A DNA stretch of 64,000 bases from Macrosoma leucophasiata. Its lineage: Eukaryota > Arthropoda > Insecta > Lepidoptera > Hedylidae. The DNA is taken from assembly GCA_036365455.1 (NCBI GenBank), contig JAWQUS010000030.1, forward strand, positions 18,372,001-18,436,000, written 5' to 3'. Shown piece after piece: positions 10,601-21,009 of the stretch. Within the stretch, counting starts at the first letter, position 1. The number at the start of each line of letters is the position of its first letter. The notes beneath the pieces were generated by a model. The model saw only the letters and a program-made list of their open reading frames with translations, was not told the DNA's origin and searched no databases. The position numbers and the translations under genes are program-made.

Positions 10601-11787
10601 TTTCCCATACACTTTAGCTGCCAAACTGATCAAACTGATCGCTCGATAGCTGGTGCAGTCCATACGTGAACCCTTGCCTTTATACAAAGGCACGATGACC
10701 GCACACCGCCAATATAAAAATATATATGTAAAGTCAAAATCAAGTTTATCAAGCTTTAGGTCATCTTTTTCCCCGGCACAACATGGTTTTTTACGTGGTC
10801 GATCCACAGTTTCAAATTTGATTATTTTTAATGATTTTGCTACTAATATTATGGAAGGCGGTGGTCAAGCAGACGTAGTCTATACTGATTACAGTAAATG
10901 TTTTGACAGAATCGACCACAAACTTTTACTGGTCAAACTATAATTAATAGGCATAAGAGGAGATCTTTCAAGATGGTTTGCCTCCTATATAGATAATCGT
11001 ACACAAGCTGTCGTGGTAAGTAATTACATTTCTAGTTATGTCATCGTGCCGAGCGGGGTGCCGCAAGGATCATTGTTAGGTCCTCTTCTATTTCTAATCT
11101 TTATAAATGACTAGAAAAGTGTTTCCATCATAGTCAACTCCTTTGTTTCGCAGACGATATGAAAATATTTAGTAGTATAAAAGGACCAATTGATGTGTCG
11201 AACTTACAAGCTGACTTAGTAAGACTTGATGATTACTGTAAGATAAACAAGCTAGACCTTAACCCGTCGAAGTGCTCAGTTGTTACTTTTACACGGAAAA
11301 AGAAGGCAACCCCCTCTACTTATTTTCTAAAAGTCAAGATTGTAAAAGCTGTTGGTTCTCCTTAAATAAATAAATAAATAAATAAACTCATGTACGAAAT
11401 GTTTGATTTCATCAAAATCAGTCGACCCATTGTCAGGTTTTTGCCAAGCTTACGAACAGCAATTATTTTTTTGTTTATATTGTTCTCTTAAACATCAAAT
11501 TTTGCGTTCACTATCCACCGACTGATGTACTTATTATAATTTAGAATATCTGTACGAATATTCACTGTGTTATACAAATATGATCTAATACAGACCACCT
11601 CTTTTCAGGTTTAATATCGAAACAAGAGAAGGAAATCGAGGAACTCAAAGCTCAAATGTTAGCGGTGATGCCGACAGAGTTCGTGACGCCGGTGAGCGGC
11701 ACCGTCTCGAAACTGCGGCTCGAGAGTTCGCCACTGGACCCTAACGCGTCGGTCTACACGCCGAAGCAACTGTGCTCTGACGCCTGA
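1110..11787 (+). CDS. MACO1: Macoilin, C-terminal coiled-coil half (five exons, 5' part outside the window)
   Basis: Exons are 1110-1282, 2649-2771, 3719-3857, 5437-5632 and 11609-11787. They total 810 nt, or 269 residues plus TGA. Every junction has GT and AG, and the phases (2, 2, 0, 1) fit together without a stop. The residues are A/R/E/Q/L-rich with heptad-like spacing, as expected for the coiled-coil part. Exon 4 contains [19 protein letters not shown] and [13 protein letters not shown]. Exon 5 contains [15 protein letters not shown] and [10 protein letters not shown], the characteristic tail of macoilin. Macoilin is a conserved ER-associated multipass membrane protein linked to neuronal activity in worms; its N-terminal membrane segments would be encoded upstream of position 1. 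Exons are very GC-rich against AT-rich introns. Exons 1, 3 and 4 of this set are each followed by tandem copies of their own 3' end and donor. Only use of the first donor in each exon, or phase-preserving cassette use, keeps the frame. Confidence 0.9.
1209..1935 (+). repeat. Tandem array A: exon 3' end plus donor, 133/127-bp unit
   Basis: The exon end and its donor (AA|GTGAGT at 1283) are repeated. Donor copies lie at 1283, 1416, 1549, 1682, 1809 and 1936, giving spacings of 133, 133, 133, 127 and 127. The length difference is two GCC codons in the (GCC)n alanine run. Each unit is 37 nt of intron start ending in CTGACGGAG, then 96 or 90 nt of exon. Copies are otherwise essentially identical. 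The last donor is GTGAGC and leads into unique intron. Confidence 0.97.
1954..2112. mobile_element. Short MITE-like element with 27-bp terminal inverted repeats
   Basis: The left end TCATTCTGTAGCGTGTCG and the right end CGACACGCTGCAGAATGA are imperfect inverted repeats that continue for about 27 bp. The element is about 159 bp and starts 18 bp after the last donor of array A. It has no coding capacity. The remaining intron to 2648 shows nothing I recognise. Confidence 0.6.
3064..3173. repeat. 22-bp minisatellite, five units
   Basis: The unit begins GTTGGCTCCCGACTTACACC and is repeated five times head to tail with single-base variants (TTCG, TTTG). A degenerate sixth start follows. It lies in the intron between macoilin exons 2 and 3. 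The rest of the intron (3174-3718) has no feature I can support. Confidence 0.95.
3795..4820 (+). repeat. Tandem array C: exon 3' end plus donor, 86-bp unit, 12 junction copies
   Basis: The 3' part of exon 3719-3857 and its donor CAG|GTACAC are repeated exactly every 86 bp. Donors lie at 3858, 3944, 4030 and so on to 4804. Each unit consists of 14 nt (GTACACCCCTCCAG) that starts with GT and ends with AG, then 72 nt of exon sequence equal to 24 codons in the macoilin frame. I see no base differences between units. All six frames are open across the array because of its GC content; the long ORFs here are not genes. Confidence 0.97.
4918..5330 (-). repeat. About 410-bp dispersed repeat, inverted relative to 25.1-25.5 kb
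   Basis: This intron segment matches 25095-25515 in reverse complement over about 400 bp, with small indels. The shared features include a run of 'cttgata' motifs and the phrase 'aataaacctatatcaaac'. A shorter diverged copy is at 58495-58660. No coding potential is seen, and the family is not identified. Confidence 0.85.
5544..7062 (+). repeat. Tandem array D: exon 3' end plus donor, 107-bp unit, 14 junction copies
   Basis: The last 85 nt of exon 5437-5632 plus 22 nt of intron start are repeated every 107 bp, with donors GAAG|GTAGGC from 5633 to 7024. A partial unit follows and stops at about 7062. The last three units carry C for T in the intronic spacer (GCCCCCCGCC), and the final full unit also has AAGAGG for AAGCGG. 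Variants are thus confined to the distal end. The unit is not a multiple of 3, and no AG in it restores the phase-1 junction. Confidence 0.97.
7983..8276 (+). repeat. 147-bp in-frame tandem duplication within the LINE endonuclease
   Basis: The segment 7983-8129 is repeated as 8130-8276 with no difference I can see. It covers 49 codons running from [13 protein letters not shown] to DFHHKPIF, so the frame is preserved but the endonuclase-domain end is doubled. Confidence 0.95.
9206..9270 (-). mobile_element. Left part of a LINE 3'-tail insertion split by a further insertion
   Basis: The sequence from 'atcagaatcagaa' to 'catgtcaaacaagata' matches the tail family seen whole at 13926-14158. Its other edge ('tatatatgtaaagtca') appears at about 10722-10742, just before the host LINE resumes. 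The piece therefore inserted into the host LINE and was later split by the RTE-like element. Confidence 0.65.
9285..10710 (-). mobile_element. 5'-truncated RTE-like non-LTR retrotransposon (RT and C-terminal region)
   Basis: Read on the minus strand, RT begins inside the domain ([20 protein letters not shown]). It continues with [45 protein letters not shown] and [10 protein letters not shown]. The C-terminal part has [39 protein letters not shown] and GRPRLTYHD. The catalytic YADD is present. Frame breaks occur near 10140-10220 and 10060. The 3' end is GGCGTGAAGATACATACATA followed by an AT microsatellite. Clade assignment (RTE-like) rests on motif flavour only. Plus-strand ORFs here are antisense shadows. 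Confidence 0.85.
10131..10185. repeat. Perfect 25-bp inverted repeat with 5-nt loop inside the RT
   Basis: The left arm 10131-10155 (GTTCACCACTAAGTCACCCA...) is exactly complementary to 10161-10185, with the loop GGAGT. It lies just upstream, in coding sense, of the YADD codons and breaks the reading frame there. Confidence 0.97.
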
Positions 11788-13540
11788 GCCCACCCATACG
11801 AGCGACGCTCGGTGGCGTGATTAATATAACATAATAGTCGTCGAATCGTAACTCGGATTCGCTTTCTTGCTGCAACATAATGCTTTGATTGGAGAAGTAG
11901 CATCGATTTAGCGTTTCAACGGCTGTTATGTTATGTGAATTACGCCCCACAAGGCTTATTTTGTATCTCGGTTGACATCATTTCGATAACCACTTTGCAG
12001 TGCATTGCTGTTTTGACTTATCGTGATAATTACGATCATTTTAAAGACGCATCAATATACTGCAAATTGGATTTCAAATTGGTGATCACCGAGTTACAGA
12101 ATACGCCTGCAGAACTGAGCAGGTAACGTGGATACAACTGGACATCCTTAAGTGAACTTTAATGTGCTATTAGTCGTCCATGATTGAAGATTTGACAGGA
12201 AATAACGAATCTGTACGTTTATTATTCAAAAAATGGTTTGTATCGGAAAGAGCAATAATTCGTCGGATTTGAACACAATAGTTTGGGACTAACTGTCGAC
12301 TGATTGCGTAATATGGTTGCCTCAAGATAAAACTAACGTGTACTCATAATGACTGGAAGAAATCACCTCTAATAGGGGTTAACGACAGCAACACTATGTA
12401 TTGCACATCTTATAGACATTAAAAGGTAATACGATATGAATCGAATAATAAATATAGCGTCCTGGGATATAACTACTGTATGAAATGCACTCACTCTTTA
12501 ATGACGTCATTAAGCTAGTGTAGTAGATGTAAACCATGGTTTTGAGATGAGTGTACGTGTCCTAAAAAGCTAGGGATGTCCAGTTGCATAACCAATGTTC
12601 ATGACTATACCGTGCACGCAATTGTAATGCAAAACCAGTGATGTACCTTAATTTATTTTGGACGTAATTATTTGATATTGAAGTTTAAGCGTATACTCCA
12701 TTATTTTTCTTCGGAGTGCCGTGATTATGTGATATGCGCACAAGTGTAAGTTCACTTATAATGACCATAGAGCAGAACTGACTCGAATCAGAATAGATAA
12801 TCGGGTAATTTATTTGACTCCATACACTTTAGTTTGATTAAATTTCTACCACAAGTACTTGATAGTGCAAGTTATTAATAATAAAAAAATATAAAAATGC
12901 CAAGGAGAGTTTAGTGAAAAGTGAGTGAGGCTTGAAACAGGATAAATTTGAGCCCAATATTTAGGGGCAGGTTGTTACTTTTTGTGAAACACTGTCATCT
13001 ACGGTCCCTTTAAATACGTTTAGTATGTATTTAACGGATTTCCTACAGTATAGAACTTTATAATCTTCTAGCACCTGGTATGCCTGTCTGAGGATTTTCA
13101 TTCCCTTACCAACAACGTCATCACACTAGCTAAGATGCTCCATCGTCTCGTTGTGTTCACCACAGGGTCTGCACGGGGAAATCTTCTTGCTTCAGGTGCA
13201 GATTTCCCTTCCAACCTTCCTCAATATTGACCAGACATTGCTTTGGGCCCACTAGTTTACTTGAATAATCTATTTGTTTACAGGTCAACCTAACTACATC
13301 CACCATCTTTTTTATACCAAATCAATCAAGTGAAGCCGGTATAGAAGCAAATTAGCATTGAATGAATGATATCATTGCAATAAAAGTATTTTTACGGAAT
13401 TATCTCGCATATATTCAACTAAAATGAATTTTAAAATCAATCTTACGTTTGGTTCGCTTTTGAGCTTTTTTCTAACTTAAGTGCGGTTGTATCAACATAT
13501 TTGTTCGTCTAAAATTTATAAAAGGAACATTTCACAATAA
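11788..13540 (+). other. Macoilin 3' UTR and downstream sequence
   Basis: No gene is visible. An AATAAA at about 12446 and A-rich stretches near 12880 are candidate polyadenylation signals for macoilin, which stops at 11787. The sequence is AT-rich and unique by eye. The exact transcript end cannot be fixed from sequence alone. Confidence 0.4.
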
Positions 13541-13544
13541 TTGA

Positions 13545-14230
13545 AATAAAACTAGTTTTCGGATTTATCTCGCGTATGTTAAACTAAAATGATTATTTAA
13601 AATCGAACCCGACGTTTCGGTCGCTTTTCAGCTTCCGTGGTCTCGGGCAGACTGAGGTGGCATTTGTCTGACAGCAGTTTTTACAATAACTTAAACAAAA
13701 ACATATTTTGGTGCAATCGAACCTTAAAGTGCCAAGCGACAGGAACCCGCGGCGGGCTTAACCAAGGCACACCGCGGACACTCCGCCAAAATTTCATACA
13801 AACGTTTAATTTGGTCTCTATTACACATACATCAATCAGTGACGTGTATTAACACGTGCACCTGTGTGCGTAGCACGTACAAAATACTAACCGTCGCCCA
13901 TAGGAGGTTGGGTGATGCGGGGAAATCAGAATCAGAAACTCGTTTATTCATTTAGGGTGACAGGCACCTCTTATGACACGTCAAAAAACAAACAAAATAA
14001 ATTAAAGTGAACAACAATTGATATACATGTCAAACAAGATAAGAAATATATGTAAAGTCAAGAATATCACTAAGATAAAACTAAATGTAATAAACTAATG
14101 TAAAAAGTATATCAGTAGAATGTCTCATTTCCCCTTTACAAACTGATAACAAAGAGTAAATCGGGCGGGACGTCGAAGTGTCCATTCTATACGTAGTATT
14201 ATTACATATTTTCTGACCAAGGTCATCTTG
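13545..14230. repeat. Dispersed repeat block split by a LINE tail
   Basis: Parts of 13545-13925 recur elsewhere. The 'acgtttcggtcgc...gtggtc' part is seen diverged at 23190-23330, and the 'ggtctctattacaca' part inverted at 36175-36260 and 63700-63830. The piece 'accgtcgcccata...gaagtgtccattctatacgtagt' occurs uninterrupted at 60995-61110, which shows that 13926-14158 is a later insertion. Confidence 0.7.
13926..14158 (-). mobile_element. 3' end of a LINE family with (ATTCTG)n tail
   Basis: On the minus strand this ends in 'aataaacgagtttctgattc'. Related copies are at 40800-41058 and 62095-62333 (plus strand) and split at 9206/10742. The empty-site comparison with 60995-61110 fixes its borders, with 'aaat' repeated at both edges. 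It is non-coding, 5'-truncated and probably a LINE 3' UTR. Confidence 0.75.
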
Positions 14231-14749
14231 TCACGTGTCTTGAAATCTTAAGAACACGTTATATATGAAATAATATTTGATTCGATTCTGTTCTGTCTCG
14301 TGTAAATATGAATGTTTAAACGGTTTTGTATTACAATTGCATGTGCATTATTCACCGCGTCCCACCAAGAGGGTACTAACGTCGACGCCTCATGATCTTC
14401 GTTGACATTTGAACTGATATCTATAAAAGGTACTAACGGCTAAACACTTAAACATCGCCTAAATCTAAGTGGATCTTAGGGCGGATGTCACCGTTTGCTC
14501 TGAAAACTGAGTTTAATAAAACGCGGTTTAGCTTAAAATTTGCATCCAAGGACCGCCAATTTCAACCTTATCACGAACAGTTTTTGTCGGTGAAATTCAA
14601 ATTGTGTTAATGAATTTATTAAAGAGCGTAATACGTTTATTACGACGGTGAAATCGGCCTTTAGTGGGACATAAAAGTCTTTTGTCTCTATAAACCATGT
14701 TCAAACGACAGATAGCTTGAGGGTTGCTTATTGCAATAAATTAAAAGAC

Positions 14750-14900
14750 TTCAGTAGCTGAATTGGAAGAGCGGCTGGACTAGATTCCTAGTAGGCCGCA
14801 AGTTCGAGTCTCGCCTGAAGTCAAATTTTTCTTTCCATTTTTCTTTAAATAAAATATACCTTTAAATTGATTTTAGAAGGTAATAAATTTGATTAGAAAC
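14750..14900 (+). mobile_element. tRNA-derived SINE, copy 1 (diverged)
   Basis: A tRNA-like head runs from GACTTCAGTAGCTGAATTGG (A box) through GTTCGAGTCTC (B box) and closes with TGAAGTC. It is followed by the tail 'aaatttttctttccattttt' that also follows the copies at 38896 and 48239. The shared tail marks a retroposed family rather than a tRNA gene. Confidence 0.65.
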
Positions 14901-15420
14901 AAAGCATTTCAAATACGTTTTTGTTGTAACTTCTATAGAGTTCTTAATAATATTTATTTATGCGTAAAGTCAACAGGAATTCGAATCAACCAGAAAACAA
15001 GTTTTATCGATATTGTAATTCGATTCTTTACACGCAAGTCTAATCGGTACTTTTATAGATATCAGCGTCATAGCTTCAACCGAAGACACGCTGGTCTTTG
15101 TATGGGCGTTTCATTGATCTCAATTGTTTTATTTTTTATTATTTTTTGTTTTTGCTTTTTTATTTCTACACCCAGGTTGTTAGATTACGACATGCCCATA
15201 CAATAATCGGATCGTCATCCGTATAGAATAAAAAAATAAATCGAGTGTGTTAGTTTTGTAACCGTATGTGTATTATCGAGGTGATATCAGAGCGTTTATT
15301 TTTTCAACAATGTAACATTTGGATTAACTTTGTGGTATCTTTTTTATGGATGTTGGGGTGGTTGGTTGTATTGTTGATATCATTTGATCACTGGCGTAGG
15401 AATGCCTCTTGATGCACCGA
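14901..15420. other. No supported feature
   Basis: The stretch is AT-rich. A 105-codon open frame starting near 14889 has no recognisable domain and low-complexity hydrophobic and basic content. I do not call it a gene. Confidence 0.4.
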
Positions 15421-15433
15421 TTTGTTAATAAAT

Positions 15434-15704
15434 TGTATGTATGTATCTTCACGCCAGGTCCCTAACGGGGTAGGCAGAGAATGTAGAGCGCCAGACATCC
15501 CGGTTCTGACAAACCTCTCGTGCCTCGTCTACCTTCATCATTCTCTTCATACATGCACGCCGATTCCTAAGACTTTTGACCCCACCATCAGACAGAACTC
15601 GACCTATTTGGTCATGGTAGGTCAGTCTTGGTCTTCCTGGGCCTCTGCAACCATCCACATTCGCATTGTATATCTGTTTAGTCATTCGCTCATTCGACAT
15701 TCTT
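15434..15704 (-). mobile_element. 3' fragment of the RTE-like LINE, second copy
   Basis: Nearly identical to 9289-9555. It encodes [20 protein letters not shown] and the remaining C-terminus ending in SAYPVRDLA. It has the same 3' end and (ATAC)n-like tail, which suggests short-repeat targeting. The copy is severely 5'-truncated. Confidence 0.85.
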
Positions 15705-15707
15705 AAT

Positions 15708-15830
15708 AAATTGCATATAATAATAATGGCAACCCATTATACGTTCTACTGCTGGGCACGAGTATCTCCCCTTTTTGGGGGCCTGGAGCTTACCCACCAC
15801 GCTGCTACAATGCGGAATACAAATGAAATT
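15708..15830. repeat. Dispersed repeat fragment
   Basis: The text 'ctactgctgggca...ttgggggcctggagc...cccaccacgctgctacaatgcgg' resembles a very common lepidopteran repeat. Beyond it (15830-16809) I see only AT-rich sequence and a C-run near 16155. Confidence 0.4.
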
Positions 15831-16809
15831 GCATTTATTATTATATTAGAGATCTTTCATAAAATACGTTACGTCAAAATAAGCTTTTCTTTTATCCCCT
15901 CCCCTCCAATAGACGCTGAGTCACACTATCTGTGACCCTCTATAAAAATATTAGGTCACAAATCTAACCTCCCTCCGAATATGAAAATTTTCAATGAATA
16001 GTGCACAAGATTGAGAATTAAAATTATTTAGGTTTTATTATAAAATTGCAATAAATTAATAATCATCTTTTATAACGAATGTTTTAATTAACTGCGAACG
16101 TCACGTTGCCGGAGACCACCTCCCTGTCACATCTCGTCACGTTCAGTGTTAGTCCCCCCCACCCCTCTTGTACGGGAACGTATTTTATGAACTGCTCCTT
16201 AATTTATTTAAAAATGATGGTAATAGAACTGACAGGCGTCAGCTTCGATGATCAGCGTGAGAAGGAAATGACCCATTTATAATCTTATACTCTTCATACT
16301 TTGAACTAAGGCGGTAGTAAAATGTTTTCAACCTTTCTTGGTCAAAAATGAAGGTGATATTTTTTTTAAAAACGAATACTAAATATGCTTCAATGTGTTA
16401 CACTTGCAATATGTAACATTTGATAACAAACTTGAACAGTTTGTTATTATTCTAACTCGCATAATTCGAGTGTATGTATATCAATAATCCAATCAACCGC
16501 CAACCCGGTCAGTCCTTCCATTCGCATACGTCGCTGCAGCAATTGATAGGCGTGTTCTTTTAAAATTTTATGTGATAAAATGTACAAATTGAGATCTGAA
16601 TTGAGTCTTCTTCGTTATATATTGACGTTTTAGTCGAATTGTCGAGTTTTAGGCGAGCGTTGTCCTTCTGTCTCAGAGTTTGAGGACTGTTGAATGAAGA
16701 TGCTTGCATTGAGATAGCAATATTAAAAAGTGACATTGTTTCTTTCTTTTTACGATATTCTTTAATCATCAGATATTATTTTTTCTTAAACTGTGAATGT
16801 TACTCAATA

Positions 16810-17097
16810 CAGTAATACCCTGTCTTACGTTACCCCGTATTACGCGAATTCCGAGATACGCGGTTTTTTTATCATACAGTGCGGATCGTCTTCCCGTCTC
16901 CGCTCTGTTAGTTTTTTTGGTTTACGAGAAGTTGGAGAACCCATTCTTGCTATACCTATAATTATGTCGTCCAAAAGATAAAAAAAAATAGTAATTTGAA
17001 TCTAGTATTTATATGGTAGGGGTGAATCTCGAGTTACGCGAATTCGACTTACACTGCTATCGTTCTGTCCCACCTATCGCAGTCTAGGGTATTACTG
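16810..17097. mobile_element. Pogo/Tigger-like MITE with TA target duplication
   Basis: The ends CAGTAATACCCTGTCTTACG and AGGGTATTACTG are inverted repeats flanked by TA on both sides. Inner inverted parts share 'ttacgcgaattc'. The element is 288 bp, non-coding, and its TIR resembles Tc1/pogo-type ends. Confidence 0.75.
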
Positions 17098-18340
17098 TAT
17101 ACATAATTTCAATTGTCATTTAACATTTATTTACAGTTTACGATCCGTCCGGTATTTAGAAATAACTATCTCATTCAACAAGTCGTCTTCGCTTAAAGAC
17201 GGTCGTGTGTTCGAGGCACGCTACGCCGTTTTCTTGTTAAAAAAATGTGAAAAAACTAAAATAAAATGGCGGACACGCAACCTGACAGTTGTTAAAACAT
17301 GGTAGTTGTTAACTTTGACTGACTTTCTGATGAGTTGGATTGAGTACATAGACAATTGTGAACACGAAGGTCACTCGTAATTAGATGAAATATAGGCCAT
17401 TTCCATTCTTCTATTATCTGATTTTTTCACCTGTAGTACAAAAGACGTAATTTTTTTCCATTTATTTCAATTACAGTACACAGCAAGAAATGTTGCACAT
17501 CGAGCCTTCCAAAAGAGACAATCGGTTAGTTTCTACTTCGTAGAGCTTTAACTCCGTTGCACACTGCCTACGTAAGCATAGATAGTCCGGTATTGGTCAA
17601 AACTTGATCAAAGTGGTCGACGAGCGTCACATAGGTAAGGTGCGATAGATAGCGTTCTACAGACCTGAAATAAGTCGAAGACTTCTTCCTTAGGTTTATG
17701 TGCATGATTTATTGTTGGATACTGTAGGAATATTGTTTTGATGAAGATTTCTTATGTATTTTCATATAAAGCACGTTCATAATACCTCAACACAACATAA
17801 TAATAATGACAAGTTGAGTGTGCTCAGTCTAACTTTTTAAAATAAAACCATTGTATTTCTTCCGAACTCTTTTTCCGTATTGTAATTGCATAATTAAATC
17901 GTTGTAATATTTTGGTTATATGTTTTGTAACCTTTCCAAATGTTCTGGTCAAATGTCTTCATTTTCCAATATTGTAATTGTTTTCGCATTTGTGAACATA
18001 TGTTTAGTCTGTGAAGGCAAGCGCGCTTATTTGAGATGCATGGGGCATCGTGAAAATATTGCTTGATAATATCAATGAATGTAACAATTCAAAAATAATG
18101 ATGATGTTATGTCATTTTATTGTTATAAAAAGTAAATTCATGTTTCATAAACATTGCTACAATATCACTTTATTACAAACTGGTCTAATTTAAAGTCGTA
18201 TAAGTATCTGCTGGTTAACTTGGCTAAATTACAATTCCTTCTCGAAATAACGGTGATAAGACATTTTGTGGAGAAAAAACAATTATTTTGGCCACTTAGA
18301 TCGACTCAGCGATAGAACTACGCATTTAATTTTGCATTTC
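17098..18340. other. No supported feature
   Basis: AT-rich intergenic sequence without a convincing ORF, RNA gene or repeat structure by eye. Confidence 0.4.
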
Positions 18341-18344
18341 GACC

Positions 18345-18430
18345 CCCGTCAGATGTAGATGTCTATAGGATGCAGTACTCATTCACCATCAAAGTGAACT
18401 ACACGCTTGTTTGCCACCTTCACAACATAC
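18345..18430 (+). repeat. Tail fragment of the 290-bp repeat family
   Basis: 'gtctataggatgcagtactc ... gtgaactacacgcttgtttgcc' is a diverged copy of the 3' third of the family that is best preserved at 42818-43105. Confidence 0.6.
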
Positions 18431-18455
18431 AAATTTTAATAAATCTATCGTTAGT

Positions 18456-18763
18456 AGGGTTGCCAAAATGTGCGGAATTCCCCAAATCGCGGGGAATTTC
18501 AAGTTGAGTGGATAATTTTTGGGGATTGTGATTAAGTGGGGAAAATGTGGGGATTTTGACAACTCACCAGTAAGTTGTATTTTAGTGTAGTTTTCGCAGG
18601 GGAAAAGTAGGTTTTTGTAGAGTTCACGCAGGGACGAAGTCGTTTTTTTTTTTTGCTCCGCGTTCTAATTTTACAAACTAAACTTGCAAATTTTCAAATT
18701 CTCCAATCCGGGGATTCGACTTAGATTTTTGGGGAATATGAAGTGACAGCATTAGCAACCCTG
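18456..18763. mobile_element. hAT-like MITE with 8-9 bp target duplication
   Basis: The ends AGGGTTGCC and GCAACCCTG are flanked by the direct repeat ATCGTTAGT (18447-18455 and 18764-18772). It is about 308 bp, rich in GGGGA stretches and non-coding. TIR sequence and TSD length fit the hAT superfamily. Confidence 0.75.
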
Positions 18764-19797
18764 ATCGTTAGTTTCTGTATTGTCCGGAATAGTAGTAGGT
18801 CTATTGAAACGCAGAGCTTTCATCTTACCAAGCGTAATTCACGTTGCAACATGTATCAGTTTTGGTTGTACAATTTACTTAAAACTAGGATTAATTTGCT
18901 TCCTTGCTTCGCTTCCATTTTACTTGAACTGTTGCATTTAATTAGTACAATATTTAATTTACTTTTTACTTATTTAAAACAGATCTGTTTGTTACGTGCG
19001 TCTAAACATAAACATGTTTCTTTTTATAGATCTGATGGCCAGCATTTCTAGTAATTATGTATCCGTTATATATTTCTATATTATTTCTACAGTGATTTGT
19101 GAAATATTTACTGTCACAAATACATAATCAACAGTTACTGCTCTGTCTAATTTCTGCTAATTTTGCCAATAATTCTGTTGGTAATTGAGATTGTATAAAG
19201 CTAAAGAATGCTCGCTCCACCTATTGTGACGCATCAGTGATGTAGCTCCTAAACCAAGAAATGTAAGCCCAATGAAACGAATTAGGTTGGATTTCACTGA
19301 CGTTTTAATCTCAGGTTAACAATAAACTCAAGTTCAAAATACAACTTAAACAGTTTTTGCTGTTCACCTCTGCATAACCGAGGTGCGATACATATACATT
19401 TGACAATGTGAAATATCAAACTAACTTTGGAATGTCGGTTTATCGTTGGTGAAATCCACCCTGTAACAGTAGTAAAATGTTATATACTGTCATGGACTTG
19501 ACTTCATAAGCACCTTATATGGCAGTAATAAGGACTATATTGGATTGATTCTAGGTAAGTGGAGAGGTCTCTGACTGTACCACTCAGGCGATATACAAGC
19601 GCATAATAATATACAAAATAAGGCTTTAAATCTGTTCATCATTATGTAAAAGGTTAATCGGAAAGTGAGTATATGTGTGAAGGAATAGTTTATACAAAAT
19701 ATTTATTTTTATTAAATTACCCATTGTGCTAAAATTTACGCTTTTCAGAAAGACCTTGAAATATGAGCTTACATCAAATGATATTGTAGAAATGGTC

Positions 19798-20168
19798 AAA
19801 GGAGATGTTGCGAGCTCGGCTCTGGTACGTACAGTACCTGAAAAAATGGGTAAATTATAGAAGAATCCGAAAAAAATACAATTAATTTATTTAAGACTAT
19901 ATTTTAGAGTTACAACCACATTTAATTCAAACGATTTTATCATTTTCAATATAGTTATTAGTGGCATTTGTCAAAATGACATCGCCCGCCATATTCGCCA
20001 TGTTGGTTTTGAGTTGCAATTCTAACTGCAAATAATGTTTCGTAACTGCAAACAAAGCTAAATAAGTGAATATATGCAGTAAAAAACGTTTTTATATTGA
20101 TTTGCCTGTTAATGATATTGTGTACAATACATGGCCGGAGGTCCATACATTTTTGCAACATCTCCTTT
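19798..20168. mobile_element. 371-bp MITE with TIR AAAGGAGATGTTGC
   Basis: Both ends carry the 14-bp inverted repeat AAAGGAGATGTTGC. A second, longer copy lies at 57784-58334, sharing 'gaatccgaaaaaaatacaat', 'cccgccatattcgcca' and 'atggccggaggtccatacat'. It is non-coding. Confidence 0.75.
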
Positions 20169-20176
20169 TAAACATT

Positions 20177-20316
20177 TAGCCAGGGTTGCACCACGAGTTC
20201 TTTTAAAATTATTGTAACATCTCACATCCTTTTCTAACTTCTGTTAAAGTTAGAGAAGGATGTGAAATGTTACAATAGCTTTAACTTTAACAAAAGTCGT
20301 GGTGCAACCCAGGCTA
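20177..20316. mobile_element. Hairpin MITE, intact short copy (TA target)
   Basis: The ends AGCCAGGGTTGCACCACGA and TCGTGGTGCAACCCAGGCT are inverted. Inner arms around 'ctaacttctgttaaagttag' let most of the element fold back. A second copy with a SINE inside is at 34075-34556. It starts only 8 bp after the preceding MITE. Confidence 0.8.
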
Positions 20317-20989
20317 ACTGTTTCAGGTTACTTGTAAGAAAGTAATTCAGTTCAAATGTCAGTCTTTCCGATTAACCTTATTTTATATGTACAAGAGCTA
20401 TTTTGATCAATATTCATTGGATCTAATAAAGCTGGTATGACAATGCACCAATTACAAGTTTTGCGTCTAGTCCATTCTGACATGTACGATGGATCGAAAT
20501 AAAATCGTTAGCTTATGTGATTGAATCATGCCGGACCAGCCGCTGAGTTTCTAACCTAACTTCACAAAATAAACCAAAACTACAATGTAAAATCCCATCC
20601 GTGCGATTTCCGTAGATTTGATATAGTATCGATGTTTTTTTAAATGTATGTAAACTGCATGATTATGCAATATTTTTTTACCGATTTCATAAAAGATTGT
20701 ATATCTTTTTTTTTTTTGTTTTTTTTTCATTAAAGCTATATTTTGCTCAGTTGTTAATCAATGTTAAATGCGCGCGTGTATTCGCCCATTACAAAACACA
20801 AGTTTGGTAAAATACAATTATCATAAAAACCCAAGAAACATTGGAATTTTACATCATTTTAGCATTCAAAACTTTTTAATTTCTCTATATGTTTTTGGGT
20901 GTGTTTAGCCAAATATTATGATAGTGAATGAAGCAATGACTTCAGTCCTCACAAGTTGGTTACATTCCACAATCAGTTCTCCAACGGCG

Positions 20990-21009
20990 AGAACCCGCCG
21001 GCGGGTTCT
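20990..21009. repeat. Perfect 20-bp palindrome
   Basis: AGAACCCGCCGGCGGGTTCT is its own reverse complement, in an AT-rich stretch (20317-21818) that otherwise shows no gene. The function is unknown and it may be chance or a MITE scar. Confidence 0.9.

Larger units (their letters stand above)
7391..11385 (+). mobile_element. Jockey/CR1-like LINE, interrupted and decayed
   Basis: The ORF from 7391 to 8392 is an APE-type endonuclease, with [24 protein letters not shown] and [11 protein letters not shown]. After a frame break the RT follows: [12 protein letters not shown], then [18 protein letters not shown] (8927-9205). After an insertion (9206-10743) it resumes with [43 protein letters not shown] and FADDMKIF (10744-11364). 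The catalytic DD of the FADD motif is retained, but an in-frame TAG follows FIND near 11110, and there are frameshifts near 8340 and in 8700-8930. The copy ends in (AATA)n. No gag-like ORF1 is seen. It sits in the last macoilin intron in sense orientation and is certainly inactive. Confidence 0.85.

Noticed and set aside
14889..15206. 105-codon open frame as a small membrane protein gene
   Set aside because: No start context, domain, splice partner or paralogue; hydrophobic text fits AT-rich noncoding DNA next to a SINE.
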